Origin: Deltaproteobacteria bacterium
Lineage (GTDB): Bacteria; Desulfobacterota_B; Binatia; Binatales; Binataceae
Direction of reading: 5' to 3'
Length of the DNA stretch: 5,904 nt
Assembly: GCA_021827465.1 (NCBI GenBank)
Contig: JAKAVX010000186.1
Coordinates: 1 to 5,904 of the forward strand
The notes beneath the pieces were generated by a model, which did not search any database, was not told where the DNA came from, and saw only the letters and a program-made list of their open reading frames with translations. How positions within the stretch are numbered: the stretch's first letter is position 1; every line of letters starts with the position of its first letter. Positions 1 through 5,904 of this stretch are shown here, piece after piece. The position numbers were made by a program, and so were the translations under genes.

Positions 1-2
1 CG

Positions 3-293
3 GAGTTCAACCTGGAAGCGTCGGGCGGCCTCGAAGCCGCGGAGAATCGCTACCGCAACCATCATGTGGGAATCGCGCGGCGGCTGCCCGGGCTTCGCAA
101 TTACGTGATCGGCAGGCTCGGCGCGAACGGCGCGAAGCCCGATCGCTACCGGATGGCGCTTCTTGCGTTCGACTCGGTCGAGGCGTTCCGCGCGGCTTAT
201 CGGTCTCCGGTCGGCAAGGAACTGGTCGGCGACGAAGAGGCGACGATACGCGACGCGCGGGTCTATCGGCTGGAGGCGAGAGTCGAAGTCTGA
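3..293 (+). CDS. EthD-like small ferredoxin-fold protein, C-terminal part (5' partial)
   Basis: The reading frame is open from the left edge and ends at TGA 291-293. It gives 96 residues, so the true start lies outside the window. The stretch NRYRNHHVGIARRLPGLRNY matches the EthD-type pattern, in which a Tyr/His-rich helix (Y..xHxxLaxxLPGLRxY) precedes the central strand. It is followed by an FDSVEAFRAAYRSPVGKEL segment like the family's 'FdS.eal..a..Sp.g' helix and a C-terminal strand. EthD-domain proteins are usually about 100 residues long, so only a short N-terminal strand is probably missing. The family is a dimeric alpha+beta barrel linked to degradation clusters (ethyl tert-butyl ether in the type case), but most members have no known reaction. 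I therefore assign the fold, not a substrate. An internal GTG at 66 is a poor start because it would remove half the motif. The next gene begins 63 bases downstream in the same direction. Confidence 0.7.
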   Translation, partial: EFNLEASGGLEAAENRYRNHHVGIARRLPGLRNYVIGRLGANGAKPDRYRMALLAFDSVEAFRAAYRSPVGKELVGDEEATIRDARVYRLEARVEV

Positions 294-300
294 GGCCGCG

Positions 301-320
301 CGCGGGCGACCCGCGGTTGT
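301..320 (+). terminator. possible weak intrinsic terminator after the EthD-like gene
   Basis: Eight bases after the stop codon there is a perfect 6-bp all-GC stem. CGCGGG (301-306) pairs with CCCGCG (310-315) across a 3-base CGA loop, and GTTGTT follows. The tail is only partly T-rich, and in GC-rich DNA such stems arise often by chance, so this is a tentative call. If real, it would separate the EthD-like gene from malQ. Confidence 0.25.
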
Positions 321-356
321 TCGCATGGGCGCGCCGGGGCAAATATCATTGCGGCG

Positions 357-1937
357 ATGTTTCCGCGATCGGCTGGTATCCTGATTCCGCTTTTCTCGCT
401 CAGGACCGAGGACGACCTCGGGCGCGGCGAGATCATGCAGATGTCCGCGATGATCGATTTCGCCCTTGCGATGGGCCATCGCGTGATCCAGTTGCTTCCG
501 ATCGACGAGACCGCGCCGGCCGAGACAAGTCCGTACAACGCGCTGAGCGTGTTCGCGATCGACCCGCTCTATATCTCGGCCTCCGAGCTTGCGGGAGTCG
601 GCCGGCTCGCGCTCCGGCGCGCGCGCAAATCCGCGAACGCGTTGCCCGACCCGTCTTCGAATGATCCGTCGCCGACGGCGCGCTTCGTGCCGCGGGCGGT
701 TTACGTTGCCGCCAAGCGCGAGCTTCTCCAGCGCGCGTTCGAGACGTTCTCCTCGCGTGCCCGCCGCGCCGAGCGCGCAGCTTTCGACGATTTCGTCCAT
801 CAGAACTCGTACTGGCTCGACGATTACGCGCTGTTTCGCGCACTGAAGGATCGCTTCGAGTTCCGAAGCTGGGAGGAGTGGCCAGGCGGCCTCGCGGGCC
901 GCGAGCCGGGTGCGATGGCGATTGCGCGGCGCGAGCTCGGCGCGGAGGTGACGAGGTATCTGTACTTCCAGTTCGTCGCGCATCGGCAATGGAACGCGAT
1001 TCGCGAGTACGCCCGCGAGCGCGGCGTCTTTATCGGCGGCGATCTGGCATTCTCGCCCTCGCGCGACAGCGCCGAGGTGTGGGCGCATCAGGAGATGTTC
1101 GACCTGTCGCGCACCGTCGGCACCCCGCCGGACCAGTTCAACCGCAAGGGGCAGCGATGGGGACTGCCGATGCCGAACTGGGACGCCATGCGCGCGGAGG
1201 GTTTCGAGCTGTGGCGCTCGCGCGTGCGCCATGCGCGCGCTCTGTACGATCTCCTGCGCGTGGATCACGTGGTCGGGATGTACCGCACGTTTTCCTTCGG
1301 CGCCGATCCCGACGATCGCGGAACCTTCTTTCCGCAAAGCGAAGACGACCAACGCGCCCAGGGTGAAGCCGTTATCCGCGCGACCCTGGAGGAAGCGCCC
1401 GACGCGCTGATTATCGCCGAGGATCTCGGCACCGTTCCGCCCTGGGTTCGCCGGTCGCTAAGCGCGCTCGGAGTTCCCGGCTACAAGGTGATGCTGTGGG
1501 AGCGCGAATGGGACACGCCGGGCGAGCCGTTCATCAGCCCGCACGACTACCCGGAGCTTTCGCTCGCGACCACCGGCACCCACGACACCGACGCGCTCGT
1601 CGTATGGTGGCGCGAATGCCCGCTCGAGGATCGGGTGAAGCTGATACACGCGCTCGGTCTCGACGGCCGCGTGCATCCCGAGGCTCCGCTGAAGGACGCC
1701 GCGCTCGATTCGGTGATTGAAGCGCTGTACGCCGGGCGCTCGATCGTCGCGATTCTTCCGATTCAGGATCTGTTCGGATGGGAGGCGCGCGTCAACCGGC
1801 CGGGCACTATCTCGGATACCAACTGGACTTACCGGCTGCCGCTTTCGATCGAGCGGATGTCCGAAAGCGAAGCGATCCGAAGCCGCCAGCGTATCCTGCT
1901 GGAAATCGCAATGCGCACCGGCCGCTTGGGGCCATGA
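357..1937 (+). CDS. malQ: 4-alpha-glucanotransferase (amylomaltase), GH77
   Basis: This 526-residue protein transfers alpha-1,4-glucan segments between maltooligosaccharides or to glucose, in cytoplasmic maltodextrin and glycogen metabolism. GH77 features run the whole length. The N-terminus reads SAGILIPLFSL then LLPIDET and SPYNALSVFAIDPLYI (about 43-73). Next come GGDLAFSPSRDSAEVW (227-242), TPPDQFNRKGQRWGLP (256-271), RVDHVVGMYR (301-310), IIAEDLG (352-358), TTGTHDTD (405-412) and the late VNRPGTISDTNW block (479-490). By alignment to Thermus amylomaltase from memory, the nucleophile is D303, the acid/base E355 and the third carboxylate D410. Y60, D237, R301 and H409 match the other invariant positions. 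Length is normal for bacterial MalQ (about 500). ATG 357 is chosen because the conserved N-terminus starts at residue 5; no strong Shine-Dalgarno precedes it. The usual HPTSLPG entry motif is replaced by IPLFSL, and the residue pair after DH is VV rather than FR. No glycogen or maltose genes are adjacent. Confidence 0.95.
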   Translation: MFPRSAGILIPLFSLRTEDDLGRGEIMQMSAMIDFALAMGHRVIQLLPIDETAPAETSPYNALSVFAIDPLYISASELAGVGRLALRRARKSANALPDPSSNDPSPTARFVPRAVYVAAKRELLQRAFETFSSRARRAERAAFDDFVHQNSYWLDDYALFRALKDRFEFRSWEEWPGGLAGREPGAMAIARRELGAEVTRYLYFQFVAHRQWNAIREYARERGVFIGGDLAFSPSRDSAEVWAHQEMFDLSRTVGTPPDQFNRKGQRWGLPMPNWDAMRAEGFELWRSRVRHARALYDLLRVDHVVGMYRTFSFGADPDDRGTFFPQSEDDQRAQGEAVIRATLEEAPDALIIAEDLGTVPPWVRRSLSALGVPGYKVMLWEREWDTPGEPFISPHDYPELSLATTGTHDTDALVVWWRECPLEDRVKLIHALGLDGRVHPEAPLKDAALDSVIEALYAGRSIVAILPIQDLFGWEARVNRPGTISDTNWTYRLPLSIERMSESEAIRSRQRILLEIAMRTGRLGP

Positions 1938-2022
1938 CTGCGGGCGGCTGATTATCGCACGCAGGCAACCGCTTGCCGCCGATATTTGCTGCGTCTGCCG
2001 AAACGGCTATCTTTTGCGGGTG

Positions 2023-3558
2023 ATGGAGAACGGAGGCAGGGGTGTCGGAGAGGTTGGCAAGGTCTCTTTGTCAGTAATCGTTCCCGTCTACAACGAGCGA
2101 TACCTTGTCGCGGAATCGCTCGCGCGGCTCAAGATTCTCGAAAAAGCTCCGCTCATTTCGCAGATTGAGGTGATAGTCGTCGACGACGGATCGAGCGACG
2201 GCAGCGCCGAGGTTATAAGCGCTTTTGCGCGCGAGTGCGACGCCAAGGACGGTTGCGCTGAAAGTGACGCCGGGGCGGCGCGGATATCGTGGATATTCCT
2301 GCGCCACCAGAGCAACCGTGGCAAGGGTAACGCGATCCGGACCGGGCTCTCGCGCGCAACGGCCGACACCGTGGTAATCCACGATGCGGATCTCGAGTAC
2401 GACCCCGCGGACATCGTGCGAATGGTCAGGGCGTACGTGGAGAACCAGGCGGATGCGGTCTTCGGCTCACGGTTCGCCGGCGGCGAGGTGCGGCGCGCCA
2501 TGTTCTTCCGTCATGAACTCGGCAACCGGGCCCTGACGTTCCTGTGCAACCTTGTCTCGAACTTGAACCTGACCGACGTCTGGACCTGCTACAAACTGGT
2601 CAGGACCTCGTTGCTCAAGTCGATTCCGCTGGTCAGCAACGACTTCCGAATCGAGCCGGAGATAGCTATCAAGCTTGCCAAGCGGGAAGCGCGAGTTTTC
2701 GAGGTGCCGATAAGCTATTACGGCCGGACTTATCGCGAAGGCAAAAAAATCGGATGGCGCGATGGTGTTCGTGCGCTTCTCGCGATCACTCGCTTTGGCG
2801 CAAGCGACTACGTCTATTGCGAGGACAGCTACGGGAGCCAGATACTCGGACGGCTTGCCCGAGCGCCGCGCTTCAATCTCTGGATGGCGGATACGATCCG
2901 GTCGCTGTGCGGCGATCAGGTGCTGGAAATCGGCAGCGGGGTGGGCAACCTGGGACGCGCCCTGATGCCCCGGGCGAAGTACGTCGCCAGCGACGTTAAC
3001 CCGCTGTATCTCCAGACCTTGAGCAATCTCTCGATCGGCCGGCCTTATCTCACGGCTGCATATTGCGACGTCAACGACTTGAGTTCGTTCCCGGTCATGT
3101 CCGGCGGTTACGATACCGTAGTCTGCCTCAATGTAATCGAGCACGTGGACGACGATCGAGCTGCGCTCACGAACATCAAGTCGGTACTTTCGTCCAATGG
3201 CCGCGCGGTAATTCTCGTACCGAACGGTCCGTGGAACTACGGGACGCTGGACGAGGTTTTGGGCCATCGCCGCCGCTACACTCGCCGCAGTATCGAGTGC
3301 CTGGCCGGCGACTGCGGACTAGAGGTCTGCGAATTCATCGAGTTCAACCGGACCGGAACGCTTGCCTGGTATCTGAACGGCAAGCTGATGCGCCGCCGGA
3401 GTTTCAGTCTGCTCCAAATCTGGATGCTGAACCTGCTCACGCCGTTGATGCGCAGGTTTGACAAATTTCTGCCGGTTCCTCCGCTCAGCCTGATCGCCGT
3501 TCTGAAGCCCGCCGAGCCGGTTGCGGCTGACAGCAAACCGCAGGCGTCGGCCGCCTGA
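2023..3558 (+). CDS. bifunctional GT2 glycosyltransferase / class I SAM-dependent methyltransferase
   Basis: One 511-residue chain joins two enzymes. Residues about 15-258 form a DPM1/GtrB-like GT2 domain: SVIVPVYNE (17-25), VVDDGSSDGS (52-61), NRGKGNAIRTGL (98-109), the metal-binding DAD (121-123), VFGSRF (146-151), DVWTCYK (185-191), RIEPEI (209-214), and YYGRTYREGKKIGWRDG (232-248). Relatives transfer a hexose from a nucleotide sugar to polyprenyl phosphate on the cytoplasmic face. After a short linker, residues about 290-495 form a Rossmann methyltransferase: motif I LEIGSGVGN (301-309), the ribose-binding acidic D324, LNVIEHVDDD (369-378), VPNGPW (399-404) and GHRRRYT (414-420). Hydrophobic stretches near 461-475 may contact membrane, but there are no clear transmembrane helices. 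ATG 2023 gives the correct GT2 N-terminus. The frame stays open far upstream inside malQ, where the translation is unlike any family. GTG 2020 and TTG 2068 are possible alternative starts. Residues about 70-88 look like a small Cys/Asp-rich insertion. Both substrates are unknown. Confidence 0.9.
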   Translation: MENGGRGVGEVGKVSLSVIVPVYNERYLVAESLARLKILEKAPLISQIEVIVVDDGSSDGSAEVISAFARECDAKDGCAESDAGAARISWIFLRHQSNRGKGNAIRTGLSRATADTVVIHDADLEYDPADIVRMVRAYVENQADAVFGSRFAGGEVRRAMFFRHELGNRALTFLCNLVSNLNLTDVWTCYKLVRTSLLKSIPLVSNDFRIEPEIAIKLAKREARVFEVPISYYGRTYREGKKIGWRDGVRALLAITRFGASDYVYCEDSYGSQILGRLARAPRFNLWMADTIRSLCGDQVLEIGSGVGNLGRALMPRAKYVASDVNPLYLQTLSNLSIGRPYLTAAYCDVNDLSSFPVMSGGYDTVVCLNVIEHVDDDRAALTNIKSVLSSNGRAVILVPNGPWNYGTLDEVLGHRRRYTRRSIECLAGDCGLEVCEFIEFNRTGTLAWYLNGKLMRRRSFSLLQIWMLNLLTPLMRRFDKFLPVPPLSLIAVLKPAEPVAADSKPQASAA

Positions 3559-3765
3559 ACGGGCGTCGGCCCGCCGGGCTTGCTCTGAAGGACAACCGCT
3601 GGTTCGCGGAATTCCGACTCCGTATGCTGTCCGCATGGCCTATCGGGGCGGGATGAGGCGGTTTCGAATCACGCGCAACAGGTGCGCGACAGGGTTACTG
3701 GTGTTCCGAGCGATCCTTCGCGCCGAGGTGTCCATCTCTGCTGACGCCTTCGCCGGTGATGTGCG
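3559..3765. other. intergenic spacer with no supported gene
   Basis: No translation in this 207-base gap resembles a known family, and the short open frames look like chance products of GC-rich DNA. Its left edge carries part of a 19-base-period imperfect repeat and a 5-bp hairpin (CGGGC 3560-3564 with GCCCG 3569-3573) with no T-tract. I see no convincing -35/-10 pair. The gap is long enough for a promoter for the lipoprotein and GT87-like genes, but this is a positional inference only. Confidence 0.5.
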
Positions 3766-4809
3766 ATGAATCGTCAGGAGCAGCAAGTCGGCCGAATCCG
3801 CGCCCGCCTTCGCCGCCCGGCTCTCGCTGCCCTTGCCGCGCTCGCGGCGGTATTGTTCGGATGCGCACCGGCAGCGCAGCGCGGAAAAGCCCCTCCTGCT
3901 GCGGCCGCGCCGGCTCCTCGTGCGGCCGTGGCGCCGATCCTCGTGCATTCCCCGTTCGCGATCGCAACCGGACCCGACGGAAACCTGTGGTTCACCGAAT
4001 ACCAGGCCCCGTACGTCGGACGGATGACGCCCCAGGGCGACGTGAAGCGGTTTCGAATCGCCGAGAAGGGCTTTGCGGAAAGAATTACAGCGGGACCGGA
4101 CGGCGCGCTATGGTTCTCCGACCCGCTCGGCAACCGGATCGGCCGTATCACCGTCGAGGGCAAAGTTAGCTACGCGAAGCTGCCGAATCCCGAATGCGGG
4201 CCGGCGGGAATCACAGCGGGCCGCGGCTATATCTATTTCTCAGAACATTCCGCCTCGAGGATCGGACGGCTTTCGCCCGGCGGAAAGCTGACAGAATTCA
4301 CGCTGCCGCCCGGCAGCGGACCCGGCGCGATCGCGGTTGCGCCCGATGGGAGCGTGTATTTCGCGCAGGACCGGGCGAACCGGATCGGCAGGCTCTCGAC
4401 CGCGGGCAAGTTGACCGAGTTCGCAATCCCGACTCCGAACAGCATCCCGGGCGGACTTACGATAGACGCGAGCGGCAATGTCTATTTCACCGAGCTTGCT
4501 GCCGCGCAAATCGGCAAACTAACTCCCGACGGAAAAATCACCGAGTTCATGCTGCCGCGCAACGACCCGCCGCTTTCGATCGCGGCCGGTCTCGACGGGA
4601 ATCTGTGGGTCACCGCGCCGCGCGGCCATCTGATCTATCGGATCACTCCGTCCGGCCAGGTCAGCGTTTTCGGAGGCGCCAAATCAGGTATCGCGCCGGC
4701 CTTTATCACGCTCGGCCCCGATGGAAACCTTTACTTCACCGAGCCCGCCGGGATAATCGGGCGAATCACCACGGCCGGCAAGATAACCGAATTCCTGGCC
4801 TCGGAGTGA
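3766..4809 (+). CDS. Vgb-like seven-bladed beta-propeller lipoprotein
   Basis: The 347-residue protein begins with a basic n-region (RIRARLRR, 10-17) and an Ala/Leu-rich hydrophobic core (19-31). This ends in a lipobox-like LFGC, giving a probable lipidated Cys33; F at -2 is slightly unusual. An Ala/Pro-rich tether (about 34-58) follows. Residues 63-345 hold seven repeats of about 35-42 residues, each of the type 'I.aGpDGnlWFTE...n.IGRit..GkiteF'. This is the signature of virginiamycin B lyase-like (Vgb) propellers, and seven copies fill a normal propeller. In Staphylococcus Vgb the catalytic His lies 14 residues before the Glu of WFTE in one blade. Here those positions hold F, E, A, G, G, L and A, with no His in any blade, so lyase activity is doubtful. 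A periplasmic or surface binding or scaffold role is more likely. ATG 3766 is chosen for the complete signal peptide; its Shine-Dalgarno is weak. The next gene starts 15 bases after the stop, suggesting cotranscription. Confidence 0.88.
   Translation: MNRQEQQVGRIRARLRRPALAALAALAAVLFGCAPAAQRGKAPPAAAAPAPRAAVAPILVHSPFAIATGPDGNLWFTEYQAPYVGRMTPQGDVKRFRIAEKGFAERITAGPDGALWFSDPLGNRIGRITVEGKVSYAKLPNPECGPAGITAGRGYIYFSEHSASRIGRLSPGGKLTEFTLPPGSGPGAIAVAPDGSVYFAQDRANRIGRLSTAGKLTEFAIPTPNSIPGGLTIDASGNVYFTELAAAQIGKLTPDGKITEFMLPRNDPPLSIAAGLDGNLWVTAPRGHLIYRITPSGQVSVFGGAKSGIAPAFITLGPDGNLYFTEPAGIIGRITTAGKITEFLASE
3952..4800 (+). repeat. seven tandem propeller-blade repeats (protein level)
   Basis: The blades start near residues 63, 104, 146, 186, 228, 269 and 311 of the lipoprotein. 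Blades 3, 4, 5 and 7 are most alike, sharing IG[RK][LI][ST]..GK[LI]TEF. Their DNA differs at many synonymous positions (AAGCTGACAGAATTC versus AAGTTGACCGAGTTC, for example). The duplication is therefore old and kept at protein level, not a recent DNA tandem repeat. Blade 3 is one residue shorter at the GPDG turn (AGRGY), and blade 6 lacks the IGR strand motif (LIYRIT). Confidence 0.85.
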
Positions 4810-4815
4810 TTCGAC

Positions 4816-4824
4816 AGGCGAAGA
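4816..4824 (+). promoter_or_regulatory. ribosome binding site of the GT87-like gene
   Basis: The purine-rich AGGCGAAGA sits directly before ATG 4825, with AGG six bases upstream of the start. It lies wholly within the 15-base gap after the lipoprotein stop codon. This supports ATG 4825 over the later in-frame ATG at 4870 and fits translation from a shared transcript. Confidence 0.5.
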
Positions 4825-5904
4825 ATGAAAACCTCCGGTTCAAGCGCACGGCCGTGGAAGCCACCGGGAATGCTTGCGATTCTCGCCCAGCCCGGCCCTG
4901 TTGCGATCATCCTTGCAGCCGCGCTCCTGTCGGTGCTGGCGCACGGGATCGGTCTTCGCGCGCGTTCCAATCAACTCGACTTCAGCCACTATTACGCCTC
5001 GGCGCTTGCGCTCAGAAAAGGCTTCGACCCGTATACCACGCGCCTTGAAACGCTCGCGCGGCCGCTTGGCCTGGACATCAGGGCGATCAGAAAAGCGGGC
5101 TATCCGCCGACCTTTCTGCTTTGCTTCGAGCCGCTGACGCTTCTCCCGCCGCGCGCCGCCTACTGGACGTGGATTGGATTCTCGACCTTGTGTTTCGTGC
5201 TCGCGCTTTACCTGATGCTGACGGCCGAGGTGCATTTCGAGCGGCGGCTCGGATGGCTGATAGTGGCGCTGGCGATTCTGTATCAGCCGGTCTGGTATCA
5301 CTACAAATACGCGCAGAGCCAGATCCTGATTCTCCTGCTGGTGGTCGTGATGATGCGCGCGCTCGCGCGCGGGCGCGATTCGCTGGCCGGCATTTCGATT
5401 GCCGCGGCCGTCGCGCTCAGGATCTTTCCGGTGATGCTCGCAGGCTACATGGTGTGCCGGCGGCGATGGCGCGCCCTTGCGTGGACGGCGGGATGGGGCG
5501 TGGCGATCGGCGCCGTGACCCTCGCCGCGGTCGGGACCACGGGCTTCTACTTTCTAAAAGTGATCCCATTTCTTACCAGCCGCGAGTTTCTCGCCCGTCC
5601 CGCCGACATCTCGCTCGGGGCATTCGTCTCGCGGCTGTTCTGGTACGCGATGGGCGACAGGCTCGGGCCGGTCGCGGATCTGGCCAGGCGGTTCGCGGCC
5701 ACGGCCGCGGAACTCGCGGTGCTCGCGATCGTGGTGCGCGCGACGATGGCCTGGGGCAACGAGGCGCGGGGATTCGATCCGGATCGCGACGACGAGGAAC
5801 GCCGCGCGCTCGGGCTATGGATCGCCGCGATGGTGCTGGTTTCGCCGACCGCGTGGGAGCATTACCTGGTCCTGATGCTGATTCCCCTGGTGCTGATTGC
5901 GGAC
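4825..5904 (+). CDS. GT87/DUF2029-like polytopic membrane glycosyltransferase (3' partial)
   Basis: The frame gives exactly 360 codons to the right edge with no stop; GT87 proteins usually exceed 400 residues, so the C-terminus is missing. Hydrophobic spans are visible near 24-45, 112-133, 143-157, 166-180, 187-210, 218-238, 292-305 and 330-360, as expected for a multi-pass inner-membrane enzyme. Family-like landmarks come in order. LDFSHYYASALALRKGFDPY (51-70) carries the candidate catalytic Asp52 in the first extracytoplasmic loop. YPPTFLLCFEPLTLLPPRAA (93-112) and a YAQSQILILLL segment (162-172) correspond to the usual GQ.N.ll helix. RIFP (199-202) stands where KxxP is common, then RRRWRAL and SPTAWEHYLVLML (340-352). 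GT87 members such as mycobacterial PimE transfer mannose from polyprenyl-phosphate-mannose to lipid or glycan acceptors outside the membrane. Donor and acceptor here are not determined by the sequence. It follows the lipoprotein gene by 15 bases, probably in one operon. A different GT-C family is the main alternative. Confidence 0.8.
   Translation, partial: MKTSGSSARPWKPPGMLAILAQPGPVAIILAAALLSVLAHGIGLRARSNQLDFSHYYASALALRKGFDPYTTRLETLARPLGLDIRAIRKAGYPPTFLLCFEPLTLLPPRAAYWTWIGFSTLCFVLALYLMLTAEVHFERRLGWLIVALAILYQPVWYHYKYAQSQILILLLVVVMMRALARGRDSLAGISIAAAVALRIFPVMLAGYMVCRRRWRALAWTAGWGVAIGAVTLAAVGTTGFYFLKVIPFLTSREFLARPADISLGAFVSRLFWYAMGDRLGPVADLARRFAATAAELAVLAIVVRATMAWGNEARGFDPDRDDEERRALGLWIAAMVLVSPTAWEHYLVLMLIPLVLIAD

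Noticed and set aside
1986..2013. Possible sigma70 promoter, TTGCTG (1986-1991) and TATCTT (2008-2013) with a 16-base spacer
   Set aside because: The matches are only 3 of 6 and 4 of 6, and the -10 would end nine bases before the start codon. This is too weak to annotate.
1717..2022. Upstream extension of the GT2-methyltransferase frame, overlapping malQ by about 220 bases
   Set aside because: The extra 102 residues are an Arg/Ser/Cys-rich out-of-frame reading of malQ with no family resemblance. The GT2 fold begins normally just after ATG 2023.
2467..3267. Long minus-strand open frame (266 codons) opposite the GT2-methyltransferase gene
   Set aside because: It lies entirely opposite a well-supported gene and shows no recognisable motif. 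Long antisense frames are common in GC-rich DNA.
3521..3769. Small plus-strand open frame in the 207-base spacer
   Set aside because: It starts inside the preceding gene in another frame, shows no domain or signal peptide, and has no convincing ribosome binding site.
3766..4809. Annotation of the propeller protein as an active streptogramin resistance lyase
   Set aside because: The fold matches, but no His is found at any of the seven positions equivalent to the Vgb catalytic residue, and the protein has a lipoprotein signal.
4807..4827. Lipoprotein and GT87-like genes are in the same frame, separated by one TGA and five codons, hinting at a read-through fusion
   Set aside because: The same frame occurs by chance one time in three. 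A Shine-Dalgarno-like AGG lies at a suitable distance before ATG 4825. A soluble propeller fused directly before a short cytoplasmic N-terminus would also have awkward topology.
4194..5048. Plus-strand open frame of 284 codons across the lipoprotein and GT87-like genes
   Set aside because: It is Arg-rich and low in complexity, and it is an out-of-frame shadow of two genes with clear family motifs in another frame.

Overview
The window is GC-rich, and every gene I can support lies on the + strand. There are five coding regions: two cut by the window edges and three complete. I see no rRNA, tRNA, CRISPR array, insertion sequence or prophage signature. The gene mix suggests a high-GC Gram-negative environmental bacterium, perhaps of the deltaproteobacterial or soil-candidate-phylum type. 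It includes an EthD-like protein, a GH77 4-alpha-glucanotransferase, a glycosyltransferase/methyltransferase fusion, a beta-propeller lipoprotein and a GT87-like membrane glycosyltransferase. This taxonomic guess is an inference from gene types, GC content and a probable lipoprotein; nothing here identifies a species.

Layout. Positions 3-293 hold the C-terminal 96 residues of a small EthD-like ferredoxin-fold protein. Positions 357-1937 encode a complete GH77 4-alpha-glucanotransferase (amylomaltase, malQ) that keeps all seven residues I recall as invariant in the family. Positions 2023-3558 encode a single polypeptide with an N-terminal DPM1/GtrB-like GT2 domain and a C-terminal class I SAM-dependent methyltransferase domain. 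A 207-base spacer follows with no gene I can support. Positions 3766-4809 encode a predicted lipoprotein with seven Vgb/NHL-type repeats, enough for a full seven-bladed beta-propeller. Fifteen bases later, from 4825 to the right edge, starts a polytopic membrane protein resembling GT87/DUF2029 polyprenyl-phosphate-mannose-dependent transferases.

How the genes may work together. The GT2 domain resembles enzymes that load a sugar onto polyprenyl phosphate at the cytoplasmic face. The GT87-like protein belongs to a family that uses polyprenyl-phosphate sugars as donors outside the membrane. A lipid-linked sugar route for a cell-surface glycan is therefore a reasonable hypothesis, with the methyltransferase domain possibly decorating an intermediate. 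The propeller lipoprotein and the GT87-like gene are probably cotranscribed. The malQ and EthD-like genes look like ordinary metabolic neighbours with no visible link to this module. I found no convincing evidence of a wholly new defence or mobile system. The most interesting items are the GT2-methyltransferase fusion and the propeller lipoprotein that lacks the Vgb catalytic histidine.
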